NCBI GenBank assembly: GCA_017405965.1
Contig: JAFQZK010000037.1
Location: forward strand, 186,001-250,000
Reading direction: 5' to 3'
DNA: 64,000 bases
Source: Muribaculaceae bacterium
Lineage (GTDB): Bacteria; Bacteroidota; Bacteroidia; Bacteroidales; Muribaculaceae
This document shows, in pieces, positions 9,781 through 18,022 of this stretch (within the stretch, counting starts at the first letter, position 1; each line of letters opens with the position of its first letter). Below the pieces are notes generated by a model that saw only the letters and a program-made list of their open reading frames with translations, was not told the origin of the DNA and made no database searches. Position numbers and translations under genes: made by a program.

Positions 9781-11037
9781 TTACAAGGCCAGCCTCAAGC
9801 CTATTTCATCGCGTTTGAACGTAGGTTCGTAGTACATGCGGTAGTACACGGTGCAGAAGCGCGCGTGGCCGCGCATGCAGCCGCCACGCACGATGTGGTC
9901 GTCACCGGTATCGGGGCCGACAGGATTCGTCTGCGCCTGGCTGGTATAGGGGGCATACCAGTCTTGGCACCACTCCCACACGTTACCGCTCATATCATAG
10001 GTGCCCAGTTCGTTGGGCTGCTTTGAGCCCACAGCCTGGGTGCGGTCACCGCTGTTGTCTTCACACCAGGCCACGTCGTTGAAATTGTTGCTGCCCGAAT
10101 AGGTGTAGCCGTGGGTCTTGTTTCCGCCGCGTGCGGCAAATTCCCACTCGGCCTCGGTGGGCAAGCGGAAGTTACGTCCCGTGAGTTGATTGAGCCTGGT
10201 GATGAACTGCTGGCAATCGTTCCACGAGACGTTCTCCACGGGCCATTCCCAATAGCCCTCGTTGACGCTCGGGTTGCTGCCCATCACGGCGTTCCACAGT
10301 TCCTGAGTCACCTCGGTCTCGCCGATGTGGTAATCGTCAAGTGTCACCTGGTGGTACATCACACTCTCGTAATAATCACCGCCCATGTTGAAGGTGCCAC
10401 CCTCGACAGCAATCATCTTGAAAGTGCAGCCCTGGACCTCGATCTCCTCGTCCTCGAACACTGCGGGTTCGGGCGTGTGGCCCTCGCCACCCTCGTTTAG
10501 CAACGCGTCAATCATCCTGACGACATCGGTGATGGTGACCTGGCCGTCACCGTTCAGGTCGGTGGGGAAGGTCGGTTCGTTATTCTTCAAGACAAAATCA
10601 ATCAGCGTGACCACGTCGGTGATATCCACCTTACCGTCGTTGTTCACATCGCCGCGAATGTAGGCCGTTCCTGTCAGATCGACACCGTGGAATGTGTCAC
10701 CGATCCTCATCGTGTAGTGGGCATGGTGCACACCCGGCAATTCAGGCATATAGGTCGCCAGAATCTGACCTGATTCGCCAGGCTGGATATAATCAGGCAG
10801 CCCGTTGTCATAGACCCAGATGTAGCCGTAATCACTGGTGAGCGCGCTCAAGTGATAGAAGGGCACCGTTCCCGTGTTGATCACCTCGAAGTAGGTCGCC
10901 ACACTGTCACCCACAAATGCCTCGAAGAAGATTTCGGCGGGAGAGAGCATGCCCTGTGGTGTCTGAGCACTGGCCCGGTTGAAACTCGGCACGATAAACA
11001 TCAACACCGACAATAATAATGTATAAAATGCTTTCAT
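9781..11037 (-). CDS. Secreted FGE-sulfatase (SUMF1) domain protein with internal dockerin
   Basis: The 418-residue protein has a signal peptide (1-24), an Ig-like N-terminal region (about 30-125), a dockerin-like pair (about 128-180; RGDVNNDGKVDITDV and DLNGDGQVTITDV), then a SUMF1/FGE domain (about 205-418) with GGTFNMGG, TEVTQELWNAVMG, LPTEAEWEFAARGG and MSGNVWEWCQDWY. Formylglycine-generating enzymes need a Cys pair near the C-terminus spaced about C-x4-C; here the two cysteines are eight residues apart (RGGCMRGHARFC), so catalysis is doubtful and a binding or structural role is as likely. The ATG at 11064 is rejected because the signal peptide begins at 11037. Confidence 0.85.
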   Translation of the reverse strand: MKAFYTLLLSVLMFIVPSFNRASAQTPQGMLSPAEIFFEAFVGDSVATYFEVINTGTVPFYHLSALTSDYGYIWVYDNGLPDYIQPGESGQILATYMPELPGVHHAHYTMRIGDTFHGVDLTGTAYIRGDVNNDGKVDITDVVTLIDFVLKNNEPTFPTDLNGDGQVTITDVVRMIDALLNEGGEGHTPEPAVFEDEEIEVQGCTFKMIAVEGGTFNMGGDYYESVMYHQVTLDDYHIGETEVTQELWNAVMGSNPSVNEGYWEWPVENVSWNDCQQFITRLNQLTGRNFRLPTEAEWEFAARGGNKTHGYTYSGSNNFNDVAWCEDNSGDRTQAVGSKQPNELGTYDMSGNVWEWCQDWYAPYTSQAQTNPVGPDTGDDHIVRGGCMRGHARFCTVYYRMYYEPTFKRDEIGLRLAL

Positions 11038-11160
11038 AAAAAAAGGAGTTATAATGTTAAACAAGAAAGAGTCTTTGTTATGACTACAAATTTACCATCA
11101 TTTTCACCACGCCGAGAAATTAATTTGACGACTATTTCGTCTTTGCGGTTTTTTTTCGGC

Positions 11161-11187
11161 AAAAGTGTCAAAAAATTAGACACTTTT
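11161..11187. repeat. Inverted repeat AAAAGTGTC/GACACTTTT
   Basis: A 9-bp perfect stem with a 9-nt A/T loop lies between divergent genes. It could be an operator or a weak bidirectional terminator; the sequence does not decide. Confidence 0.6.
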
Positions 11188-11284
11188 CGGCTGCCCGACG
11201 CTTGGCGAAGTCACATCGATTTACAAAAAAGCACAAAAAATGTTACACAATTCTATCAATACCGCCAAGTAAGGGGAAAAAGTG

Positions 11285-11292
11285 TATCTTTG
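11285..11292 (+). promoter_or_regulatory. -7 box of the WG-repeat lipoprotein gene
   Basis: TATCTTTG followed by C; leader about 68 nt. No TTTG at the -33 position. Confidence 0.65.
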
Positions 11293-11365
11293 CACGATAA
11301 TAACGGCCACGCCGAGGCTTGGCCCTGCAAAGAATTCAACACAGACTAACTGTATCATACTGAAG

Positions 11366-12883
11366 ATGAAGATTTTATCAAGAATCGCACTGGCCGTCTT
11401 CGCGGCTTTGCTGATGACTGCCTGTGGCGGCAATGAGGCCACTTACCAGTACAAGACCCAATACCTGCCCGTGCAGCTGGCGGGCAGCGAGAAGTGGAGC
11501 ATCCTCGACGTGAACAGCGGCGAGGTGGTCGCCAAGGACGCCTTTGACAACGCGCCGTCGCCCATCGTGGCCGGCATGTTCTATGTGAGAAACAGCGAGG
11601 GCAGCTACGACTACTACGACGTGAGCGCCCCCACCACCCCGGTAGCGGGCCACTTTGGCAGCGTGACCTCGTTCAGCGACGACGGCGTGGCCGTGTGCAG
11701 CCGTGTGGGAGGCCCATTGTGCGTCATCGACCGCAAAGGTCAGGTGGTGAAGGAACTGCCCAAGGATGTGTCCCAGTGCTCGATGTTCTCTCGCGGCATG
11801 GCCGCCATTCAGGACGATAACGGCGAGTGGGGCTACATCAACGCCAGGGGCGACACCGTCATCCCCGTCAACTACAGCAGCGCCAACCTCTTCCTCTACG
11901 AGGACTACGCCATGGTCATCGACAGCAAGCAGCCCAGCGACAGCGTGGTCAATTTCACCGTCATCGACCGTAACGGCAAGGTGATGTTCACCTCCAACAC
12001 GTCCATCTACCAGCCCATCCAGCCCTATTTCATCAACGGCGTGCTGCCCGTGGTGAAGGGCGACACCGTGGTGTGCCTCAACGAGGACGGCAAAGAGGTG
12101 GCCAACCCCATTGCCGACGATGAAAAACTGCAGAAAGCCGGCTATACCGACTATTCCCGCACCCCGTCGGGTGACTACATCGTCTTCAAGGACAAGAAAA
12201 CCGGTCTGGTGGACAAGAGCAACAACGTGCTGATTCCCATCGAGCACGACAACCTCATCGACATCAACGGCGAGCGCCTGATTGCAGTGGACGGCGACAC
12301 CTACCACATCGTTGACCGCAACGGCAAGGCGGTGGGCAACGTCAAGTTTGAGAACGCCCACGTGAGCGAGGACAACCCCTACGCCACCCGCGGTTTCATC
12401 GACACCGACCTGGCTGCCGCATCCATGATGATGATGTTTGACGAAACGACCTGCTGCGGTGCCGACGCCCGCACCACGCTCATGGACATGAACGGCATGG
12501 TGGGCACCGACGCCCGCATGTATGCCGGCAACAACACGCTCATCCTGCCGCAGGGCCCCTACATGATACAATATGTGTTCGATCGCGAGGTGGCCTCGAT
12601 GAACGCCGACAGCACTGCCGCCAGCTTCAACTACGACGCCAAGGTGAAATGTGTCATCATCTCGCTCAACGTGAACCACTGCCCCGCCAACACCGAGCCC
12701 GCCGTCGTCAACAAGGTGGAGAGCCGCTTGGGCACCAAGGGCTTTGTGTTCGCCAGGGACGGCATCTTCTGCAGCGACTACCTCACGGCATTGACCATGG
12801 GCTATGAGAAGGGCATCATCGACCTGATTTACTACATGCACTTCAACGAGTCCGTCCCCCAGGAGAAGAAGAAAAGGAGCTAA
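11366..12883 (+). CDS. WG-repeat lipoprotein
   Basis: The 505-residue protein begins MKILSRIALAVFAALLMTAC, a lipoprotein signal with Cys20 as the acylated residue. The body contains repeated beta units of the WG type (EWGYINARGDTVIPVNY, KTGLVDKSNNVLIPIEHD, TYHIVDRNGKAVG), which form repeat scaffolds of unknown ligand. A C-terminal region of about 150 residues has no repeats. An upstream in-frame ATG at 11282 precedes the promoter box and is rejected. It is probably an outer-membrane-anchored protein; function unknown. Confidence 0.85.
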   Translation: MKILSRIALAVFAALLMTACGGNEATYQYKTQYLPVQLAGSEKWSILDVNSGEVVAKDAFDNAPSPIVAGMFYVRNSEGSYDYYDVSAPTTPVAGHFGSVTSFSDDGVAVCSRVGGPLCVIDRKGQVVKELPKDVSQCSMFSRGMAAIQDDNGEWGYINARGDTVIPVNYSSANLFLYEDYAMVIDSKQPSDSVVNFTVIDRNGKVMFTSNTSIYQPIQPYFINGVLPVVKGDTVVCLNEDGKEVANPIADDEKLQKAGYTDYSRTPSGDYIVFKDKKTGLVDKSNNVLIPIEHDNLIDINGERLIAVDGDTYHIVDRNGKAVGNVKFENAHVSEDNPYATRGFIDTDLAAASMMMMFDETTCCGADARTTLMDMNGMVGTDARMYAGNNTLILPQGPYMIQYVFDREVASMNADSTAASFNYDAKVKCVIISLNVNHCPANTEPAVVNKVESRLGTKGFVFARDGIFCSDYLTALTMGYEKGIIDLIYYMHFNESVPQEKKKRS

Positions 12884-13010
12884 GAGTTAACAGAGAACAG
12901 TTAACAGTGAACAGTTAACAGTTAACAGAGAACAGTTAACAGTTGGCATCCGTTTCGTTCGCACGTGCGCGACAACTAAGGACTAAGGACTAAAAACTAA
13001 AAACTAAAAG
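12884..13010. repeat. Composite intergenic repeat before queD
   Basis: Three modules in order: AACAGTTAACAG(T/A)(G/T)A units (12889-12942); a GC-rich module with ATCCGTTTCGTTCGCACGTG (starting at 12948) and CGCGACAACTAAGG; then ACTAAGG/AACTAAA units running to the queD ATG. The middle module recurs inverted at 17131-17164 and 18049-18080. Confidence 0.85.
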
Positions 13011-13012
13011 AT

Positions 13013-13348
13013 ATGTATTACGTACAAAAGACTCTTGAGATTTCATCGGCCCACATGCTGTATCTCGACCACAACAGCAAGTGCGAGAACCTGCACGGCC
13101 ACAACTGGATCGTGAACGTGTATTGCAAGGCCAAGGAGCTTGACGACAACGGCATGGTCACCGATTTCACCATTATCAAGGAGATGGTGCACGGCAAACT
13201 CGACCACAAGTACCTGAACGAGGTGCTCGACTTCAACCCTACGGCCGAGAACATCGCCCGCTGGATCGTCGATACCGTGCCCAACTGCTATCGCGCCGAC
13301 GTTCGCGAGAGTGCCAACAACCTGGCCACCTACATCAAGGACGAATAA
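13013..13348 (+). CDS. queD: 6-carboxy-5,6,7,8-tetrahydropterin synthase QueD
   Basis: At 111 residues this matches the QueD/PTPS family. Zinc ligands are His14 (SSAHML), His28 and His30 (CENLHGHNW), with catalytic Cys24; the CxxxHxH form points to QueD rather than eukaryotic PTPS. It converts dihydroneopterin triphosphate to 6-carboxytetrahydropterin, the second step to the queuosine precursor preQ0. queE follows in the same direction, separated by 147 nt of repeats. The start is preceded directly by AACTAAAAG repeats. Confidence 0.95.
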   Translation: MYYVQKTLEISSAHMLYLDHNSKCENLHGHNWIVNVYCKAKELDDNGMVTDFTIIKEMVHGKLDHKYLNEVLDFNPTAENIARWIVDTVPNCYRADVRESANNLATYIKDE

Positions 13349-13495
13349 CAGTGAACAGTGAACAGTTAACAGTGAACAGTGAACAGTTAGGAGTTCTAGA
13401 ATATCTAGAGCATCTAGAAACTAAGGACTAGGGACTAAGGACTAAGGACTAAGGACTAAGGACTAAGGACTAAGGACTAAGGACTAAAGACTTAA
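13349..13495. repeat. Repeat tract with nine tandem GGACTAA heptamers before queE
   Basis: AACAGTGAACAGTTAACAG units (13353-13388) are followed by TCTAGAATATCTAGAG units (13394-13419) and then nine uninterrupted heptamers (13425-13487; eight GGACTAA and one GGACTAG). The queE ATG follows 8 nt later. Confidence 0.95.
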
Positions 13496-14086
13496 ATGTA
13501 CAAGGTCAACGAAATCTTCCATTCGCTGCAGGGCGAAGGCTTCAACACGGGTACCGCCAGCGTGTTCATCAGGCTAAGCGGCTGCAACCTGCATTGTGCC
13601 TTCTGCGACACGCGACACGAAGAGGGCACAATGATGTCGCTGCCCGAAATCGTCGAGCGGGTGATGCAGTACCCCGGGGCCCCGCTCATCGTGCTCACGG
13701 GCGGCGAGCCGTCGCTGTGGATTGACGAGGATTTCGTGACGGGGCTCAAGCAGATGACAGGCAAGCGCATCGCCATCGAGACCAACGGCACCCGTCCCCT
13801 GCCCCACGGCATCGACTGGGTGACCCTGTCGCCCAAGACGGGCCTCGGCAACAGCGGCGACCTACCCGTGGTGCTCACCCGCTGCGATGAGCTCAAAGTC
13901 GTTTATCTGGGCCAAGACTTGGCCCAATACGATAACATCACAGCCACACACCGCTACTTGCAGCCCTGCTGGGTCGCCGACCCCGAGCAACGCCTCCACA
14001 ACATGCATGACACGGCCCAGGCCGTGCTCGACAACCCCCAGTGGCGGCTGTCGCTGCAGACCCACCGCATCCTGGGCATCAGATAA
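13496..14086 (+). CDS. queE: 7-carboxy-7-deazaguanine synthase QueE
   Basis: The 196-residue radical-SAM enzyme begins MYKVNEIFHSLQGEG, a QueE signature, and binds its 4Fe-4S cluster through Cys30, Cys34 and Cys37 (CNLHCAFC). The SAM motif LTGGEPSL follows. It converts 6-carboxytetrahydropterin to 7-carboxy-7-deazaguanine, the substrate of QueC encoded 1.2 kb away on the opposite strand. Its start lies right after nine tandem heptamers. Confidence 0.96.
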   Translation: MYKVNEIFHSLQGEGFNTGTASVFIRLSGCNLHCAFCDTRHEEGTMMSLPEIVERVMQYPGAPLIVLTGGEPSLWIDEDFVTGLKQMTGKRIAIETNGTRPLPHGIDWVTLSPKTGLGNSGDLPVVLTRCDELKVVYLGQDLAQYDNITATHRYLQPCWVADPEQRLHNMHDTAQAVLDNPQWRLSLQTHRILGIR

Positions 14087-14104
14087 CAGCATCCAATTCT
14101 CGTC

Positions 14105-14125
14105 TGTTGCGTTGTCAACGCAACA
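14105..14125. repeat. Palindrome TGTTGCGTTG-T-CAACGCAACA
   Basis: A perfect 10-bp inverted repeat around one base. Its core GCGTTGTCAACGC reappears as GCGTTGACAACGC at 51589-51601, also intergenic. Confidence 0.8.
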
Positions 14126-14145
14126 AATGGTACTCTACCAACAAG

Positions 14146-14176
14146 CGTCCGCACTCCAATTGCTGGAATGCGGACG
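14146..14176. terminator. Hairpin between convergent queE and fabD
   Basis: CGTCCGCACTCCA (14146-14158) pairs with TGGAATGCGGACG (14164-14176) with one mismatch. The T run is short on both sides, so it may be a bidirectional terminator of moderate strength. Confidence 0.6.
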
Positions 14177-14234
14177 TTTCACTAATCTCTAATCTCTAAA
14201 CCCTACACTCTAAACTGCGAGCAGGGCGAGCATA

Positions 14235-15113
14235 TTACTGATGGCCGCTGAGGACGACGTCGCGGCTGGTCTTGCCGATAAGGCCCTGGAGGACCTTGCC
14301 CGGGCCCAGCTCCTCGGCCTCGGTCATGCCGTCGGCCACCATGTTGGCAACGATGTGGCTCCAGCGAACGGGAGCGGTGAGCTGTTGCAGCAGGTTGGCC
14401 TTGATTTCCTCGGGATCGGTGTGGGGCTTAGCGTCCACGTCCTGGTAGATGGGGCAAACGGGAGCCGAGAAGTCGGCAGCCTCGATAGCCTCGGCCAGTT
14501 CGGCGCGGGCAGGCTCCATCAGGGGCGAGTGGAAAGCACCACCCACCTTGAGGGGCAACGCGCGGCGTGCACCAGCCTCCTTGAATTTCTCACAAGCAGC
14601 CTCGATAGCGGCAATCTCACCCGAGATGACCACCTGACCGGGGCAGTTATAGTTGGCAGGAACGCAGATGCCGTCGATGGTGGCACAGATTTCCTCCACC
14701 TTGGCGTCGTCCATGCCGATGATGGCAGCCATCGTCGAGGGGGCAGCCTCGCAAGCCTTCTGCATGGCCAGGGCACGAGCCTCGACCAACTTCAAACCCT
14801 GCTCAAAGGGCAGCGCGCCAGCGGCTACCAGAGCCGAGAACTCGCCCAGCGAGTGACCGGCAACCATGTCGGGCTTGAACTCGTCGCCCATGGTGAGGGC
14901 GAGGATTACCGAGTGCAGGAATACGGCAGGCTGGGTGACCTTGGTCTGCTTCAGGTCATCCTCGGTGCCTTCAAACATGAGGTCGGTGATGCGGAAACCC
15001 AGCACCTCATTGGCTTTCTCAAACAATTCTTTGGCCTGGGGATTGTTGTCGTACAGGTCCTTACCCATACCCACAAACTGTGCGCCCTGACCGGGGAATA
15101 CAAATGCTTTCAT
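14235..15113 (-). CDS. fabD: Malonyl-CoA:ACP transacylase FabD
   Basis: The 292-residue enzyme starts MKAFVFPGQGAQFVGMGKDL, has the nucleophile motif GHSLGEFSAL and the catalytic His in GGAFHSPLMEPA. It transfers malonyl from CoA to acyl carrier protein for fatty-acid elongation. It stands alone here: no other fab or acpP gene is adjacent. A TACCTTTG box lies about 68 nt upstream. Confidence 0.97.
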   Translation of the reverse strand: MKAFVFPGQGAQFVGMGKDLYDNNPQAKELFEKANEVLGFRITDLMFEGTEDDLKQTKVTQPAVFLHSVILALTMGDEFKPDMVAGHSLGEFSALVAAGALPFEQGLKLVEARALAMQKACEAAPSTMAAIIGMDDAKVEEICATIDGICVPANYNCPGQVVISGEIAAIEAACEKFKEAGARRALPLKVGGAFHSPLMEPARAELAEAIEAADFSAPVCPIYQDVDAKPHTDPEEIKANLLQQLTAPVRWSHIVANMVADGMTEAEELGPGKVLQGLIGKTSRDVVLSGHQ

Positions 15114-15180
15114 TGTTTTAATTGTCTCTTTTATAGTTGATAATAATGTTGATTACGGAATTTTTTCTGCAAATCGGCTG

Positions 15181-15188
15181 CAAAGGTA
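15181..15188 (-). promoter_or_regulatory. -7 box of fabD
   Basis: Minus-strand TACCTTTG followed by CAG, 68 nt before the ATG. Confidence 0.65.
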
Positions 15189-15195
15189 ATTAAAA

Positions 15196-15312
15196 AAGTT
15201 TAGAGTTTAGGGTTTAGTGTTTAGAGTTTTTCTTGCCGCACTCCGAGCAGCGACACTAAACCGCTAACTATCAGCCAATTGTCCACTGTTAACTGTTATC
15301 TGTTAACTGTTC
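15196..15312. repeat. Composite repeat between queC and fabD
   Basis: GTTTAGAGTTTAGGGTTTAGTG units (15200-15227), a GCACTCCGAGCAGCG patch, and TAACTGTTA(T/A)CTGTTAACTG units (15285-15312). The last module is the inverse of the AACAGTTAACAG units near 12900. Confidence 0.8.
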
Positions 15313-15313
15313 A

Positions 15314-15982
15314 CTAAAAAAGGTATTCCGTGGTATCGTCGATGCCGGCGTCCTTGAGGGCCTGACGGCGCTCGGTGCAGGTGCCGCAAGTACCGCAATG
15401 CTTCTCGCCGCCCTTGTAGCAGGAATAGGTCTCACTGTAGTCGAGGCCCAGGGCTGCACCATGGCGTGCGATTTCGGCCTTGCTCAGGTCGGTATAAGGG
15501 GCATAGACCTTGACACCCTCGTAGGTGCCTGTCATCATGGCAGTGCTCATGGCTTCGATGAAGGGAGAACGGCAGTCGGGGTAGATGCTATGGTCGCCCG
15601 CATGGTTGGCAATCATCACGCGATGCAGGCCGTTGCTCTCGGCGATGCCGCAGGCGATGGCCAGCATGATGCCGTTGCGGAAAGGCACAACCGTCGATTT
15701 CATGTTCTCATCGTTGTAGTTGCCGTCGGGGATGGCATCGGCGCTCTCGAGCAGGGCGCTCTTGAAATACTTGTGCATGAAGTCCAGCGGAATAATCAGG
15801 TGCTTGATGCCCAAGCGCTGGCAGTGCATGATGGCACAGCGGCGCTCACGGCCGTTCTGGGTACTGCCGTAGTCAAAGGTGATGGCCAGGGCAATCTCGT
15901 CCTTGTACTCATAGAGCATGGTCGTCGAGTCCATGCCGCCCGAGGTGATGATAACCGCGTCTTTCTTTGCCATAGTTATCAT
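15314..15982 (-). CDS. queC: 7-cyano-7-deazaguanine (preQ0) synthase QueC
   Basis: The 222-residue protein has the PP-loop ATPase motif SGGMDSTT and a C-terminal zinc site with Cys in CYKGGEKHCGTCGTC. It converts 7-carboxy-7-deazaguanine plus ammonia to preQ0 with ATP. The called ATG abuts the queF stop; a second ATG three codons later (15973, MAKKDAV) is equally plausible. It is the last gene of an HD-queF-queC operon on the minus strand. Confidence 0.95.
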   Translation of the reverse strand: MITMAKKDAVIITSGGMDSTTMLYEYKDEIALAITFDYGSTQNGRERRCAIMHCQRLGIKHLIIPLDFMHKYFKSALLESADAIPDGNYNDENMKSTVVPFRNGIMLAIACGIAESNGLHRVMIANHAGDHSIYPDCRSPFIEAMSTAMMTGTYEGVKVYAPYTDLSKAEIARHGAALGLDYSETYSCYKGGEKHCGTCGTCTERRQALKDAGIDDTTEYLF

Positions 15983-16459
15983 TTAATCGTTATGGAAATT
16001 GCTGATGAGGCGCATGCGCACCATATCCTGATGCTCGCTGTCGCCATGGTTGGCAAACGGCTTGATGCTGATGCCGCCACGCGGGTTGAACAGGCCGATA
16101 ACCTCGATATACTTGGGGTCCATGAGCTTGACCAGGTCCTTCATGATGATGTTGACGCAATCCTCGTGGAAATCGCCGTGGTTGCGGAAGCTGAAGAGGT
16201 AGAGCTTCAGGCTCTTGCTCTCGACCATGCGCTCGCGCGGGATGTAGTTGATGATGATGCGACCGAAGTCGGGCTGGCCCGTCTTGGGGCACAACGAGGT
16301 GAACTCGGGGCAATCGAGCGTCACCACATATTCGTTCTCGGGGTGCTTGTTCTCGAAGGTCTCGAGCACGTCGGGGCGATAGTCAAACTCATACTGCGTG
16401 CCCTGGTTGCCCAGCAGCGTCACGCCTTCCAGTTCCTTATCTGTTCTTGACATAACCAA
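15983..16459 (-). CDS. queF: NADPH-dependent 7-cyano-7-deazaguanine reductase QueF
   Basis: This short-form QueF (158 aa, or 156 from the ATG at 16453) has the catalytic Cys region [17 protein letters not shown] and the family motif [21 protein letters not shown]. It reduces the nitrile of preQ0 to preQ1, the base inserted into tRNA by Tgt. Its stop touches the queC start, so the two are translationally coupled; together with queD and queE the locus covers dihydroneopterin triphosphate to preQ1. Confidence 0.96.
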   Translation of the reverse strand: MVMSRTDKELEGVTLLGNQGTQYEFDYRPDVLETFENKHPENEYVVTLDCPEFTSLCPKTGQPDFGRIIINYIPRERMVESKSLKLYLFSFRNHGDFHEDCVNIIMKDLVKLMDPKYIEVIGLFNPRGGISIKPFANHGDSEHQDMVRMRLISNFHND

Positions 16460-16475
16460 CTGATTTTACTTTGAA

Positions 16476-17108
16476 TTATAACTCGTCGATTTCCTCGCCG
16501 GTGCGTTCCATGATGCTGGCAGCAAGGCCGTCGGCCGTCTGGATGATGGTCACGAGGGGATAGAGCTTGCGGGCGGCATCATAGTTGCGCACGTCCTCGT
16601 AGCTGTTCTGATTCACGCCCCAAGCGCCCATGTGCCAGCGGATGGCCAGCATCTCGTCATCGTTCAAGGGGAGGCCGCTGCACAGCAGCAACGTGAGCGA
16701 TTTCTCGCCATGCCCCATCGGGAAACCTTTATAGGTGATCTTGTAGCCCTCGGCATCTTCCCAAATGCCCAGCGCATTCTTGCGCTTCTTGACCGAGCGC
16801 TTGTAGATGTCGCACTTGCACACGTCGTGCAGCAGGCTGGCAAGGATGATGCTGTCGCGCTTCACCTCATGCTCCAGGCTCGGCTCTATGGCCTTCATGG
16901 CCTCCCACACGGCAAGAGCTGCCTTGCAGGTATTGAGCGAATGAAGAGCCAGGCCGCCCTCGGTGTTCAAGTGATGACCAGCCGAAGCAGGAGCCGTGAA
17001 AAAGCCCCAAGCCTCCAAATCTCCTATCACGTCCTCGATGCCCTCACGCTCGGTTGAACGCAACAGCTCAAGGATTTCTTCCTTACAATTTTTATCGCTA
17101 GTTTTCAT
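16476..17108 (-). CDS. HD-domain protein, probable phosphohydrolase
   Basis: The 210-residue protein has His at GGLALHSLNTC, the HD pair in ILASLLHDVCKCD, a downstream RWHMGAWG and a C-terminal QTADGLAASI, which together form a plausible metal-binding HD site. The substrate is unknown. It is first in the operon with queF (16-nt gap) and queC, so a nucleotide or pterin phosphatase linked to queuosine synthesis is possible, but this is inference from position only. Confidence 0.75.
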   Translation of the reverse strand: MKTSDKNCKEEILELLRSTEREGIEDVIGDLEAWGFFTAPASAGHHLNTEGGLALHSLNTCKAALAVWEAMKAIEPSLEHEVKRDSIILASLLHDVCKCDIYKRSVKKRKNALGIWEDAEGYKITYKGFPMGHGEKSLTLLLCSGLPLNDDEMLAIRWHMGAWGVNQNSYEDVRNYDAARKLYPLVTIIQTADGLAASIMERTGEEIDEL

Positions 17109-17119
17109 TATTGAGTTTT

Positions 17120-17224
17120 ATTATTTAGTGCCTAGTTGTCGTGCACGCGCGAACGAAACGGATGAAACGGACAAAACGGCGGATGCAGATGGGACCGATA
17201 GCCCTCATTCCTAATTCCTAATTC
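17120..17224. repeat. Composite repeat downstream of mlaF
   Basis: TTAGTGCCTAGTTG leads into a GC-rich module (17136-17164) and GAAACGGA(T/C) units (17150-17180), then four CTAATTC units (17211-17231) that reach the mlaF stop region. The GC-rich module matches 12944-12980 inverted. Confidence 0.8.
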
Positions 17225-18022
17225 CTAATTCTTTCTCGTGGGTTTGTAGCCGTGCTCGCGGCGATACTTGCGCACGTCGCGGAAGAGGTCGGTGGCATAC
17301 ACGAAGTTGTTCAGGTCGTCGTTTTCCACGTTGTAGATCTCGTCCTTGGTGCCGATCCAGCCCACATGGCCCTTGTTGATGAACACGATGTTCTCGCCGA
17401 TGCCCATCACCGAGTTCATGTCGTGGGTGTTGATGATGGTCGTGATGCCGAACTCGTGGGTGATGTCGCTCAGCAACTCGTCGATCACGATCGACGTCTT
17501 CGGGTCAAGGCCCGAGTTGGGCTCATCACAGAACAAGTACTTGGGATTCAAGGCGATGGCACGGGCGATGGCGCAACGCTTCTGCATACCGCCCGAGAGT
17601 TCGCTGGGAAACTTGTTCTCGCTGCCCGTGAGATTGACGCGGTCGATACAGAACTGGGCCCGCTCGCGCATCTCCTCACTGGACATCTTGCCGAACATCA
17701 CCAGCGGGAACATCACGTTGCCCAATACCGTCTCGCTGTCGAACAGAGCCGAACCCTGGAACAGCATGCCGATTTCCTTGCGCAACGCCTTGCGGTGCTT
17801 GCGGTCCATCTTGGTGATGTCGCGCCCGTCATACAGGATCTCGCCCTCGTCGGGGTCGAACAGTCCCACGATGTTCTTGACCAGCACGGTCTTACCCGAG
17901 CCCGACTGGCCGATGATGAGGTTGGTCTTGCCGTCATACAGCTTGCAACTCACATCAAACAACACCTGACGCATCCCACCCTCTTCCTTGAAGGACTTGG
18001 AAATATGCTTAACTTCGATCAT
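17225..18022 (-). CDS. mlaF: ABC transporter ATPase, MlaF-like
   Basis: The 265-residue ATPase has Walker A GQSGSGKT, Q loop MLFQGSALFDSETV, signature LSGGMQKRCAIARA, Walker B KYLFCDEPNSGLDP and switch His NTHD. The LFDSxTVxxNV and SGGMQKR forms are typical of MlaF/Ttg2A-type lipid transporters. With MlaE encoded upstream it should power phospholipid movement between membranes. The usual third partner, an MCE-domain MlaD, is not next to it. The start is preceded by ACTAAAA repeats. Confidence 0.9.
   Translation of the reverse strand: MIEVKHISKSFKEEGGMRQVLFDVSCKLYDGKTNLIIGQSGSGKTVLVKNIVGLFDPDEGEILYDGRDITKMDRKHRKALRKEIGMLFQGSALFDSETVLGNVMFPLVMFGKMSSEEMRERAQFCIDRVNLTGSENKFPSELSGGMQKRCAIARAIALNPKYLFCDEPNSGLDPKTSIVIDELLSDITHEFGITTIINTHDMNSVMGIGENIVFINKGHVGWIGTKDEIYNVENDDLNNFVYATDLFRDVRKYRREHGYKPTRKN

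Larger units (their letters stand above)
11038..11365. other. Divergent intergenic region
   Basis: The 328 nt between two divergent genes hold an inverted repeat (11161-11187), a minus-strand TAAATTTG (11094-11087) that could serve the FGE-like gene, and a plus-strand TATCTTTG (11285-11292). An open frame across 11080-11349 has no recognisable product and is not called. Confidence 0.5.

Noticed and set aside
11080..11349. Possible 89-residue protein in the divergent intergenic region
   Set aside because: No signal, domain or promoter fits; it spans the inverted repeat and the -7 box of the next gene.
11378..12841. 487-codon minus-strand frame opposite the WG-repeat lipoprotein
   Set aside because: Val/His/Ala-rich mirror frame of a real lipoprotein gene that has a signal peptide and promoter.
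17109..17170. preQ1 riboswitch upstream of the HD-queF-queC operon or of queD
   Set aside because: No preQ1-I or preQ1-II consensus loop could be found; the leaders consist of repeats.
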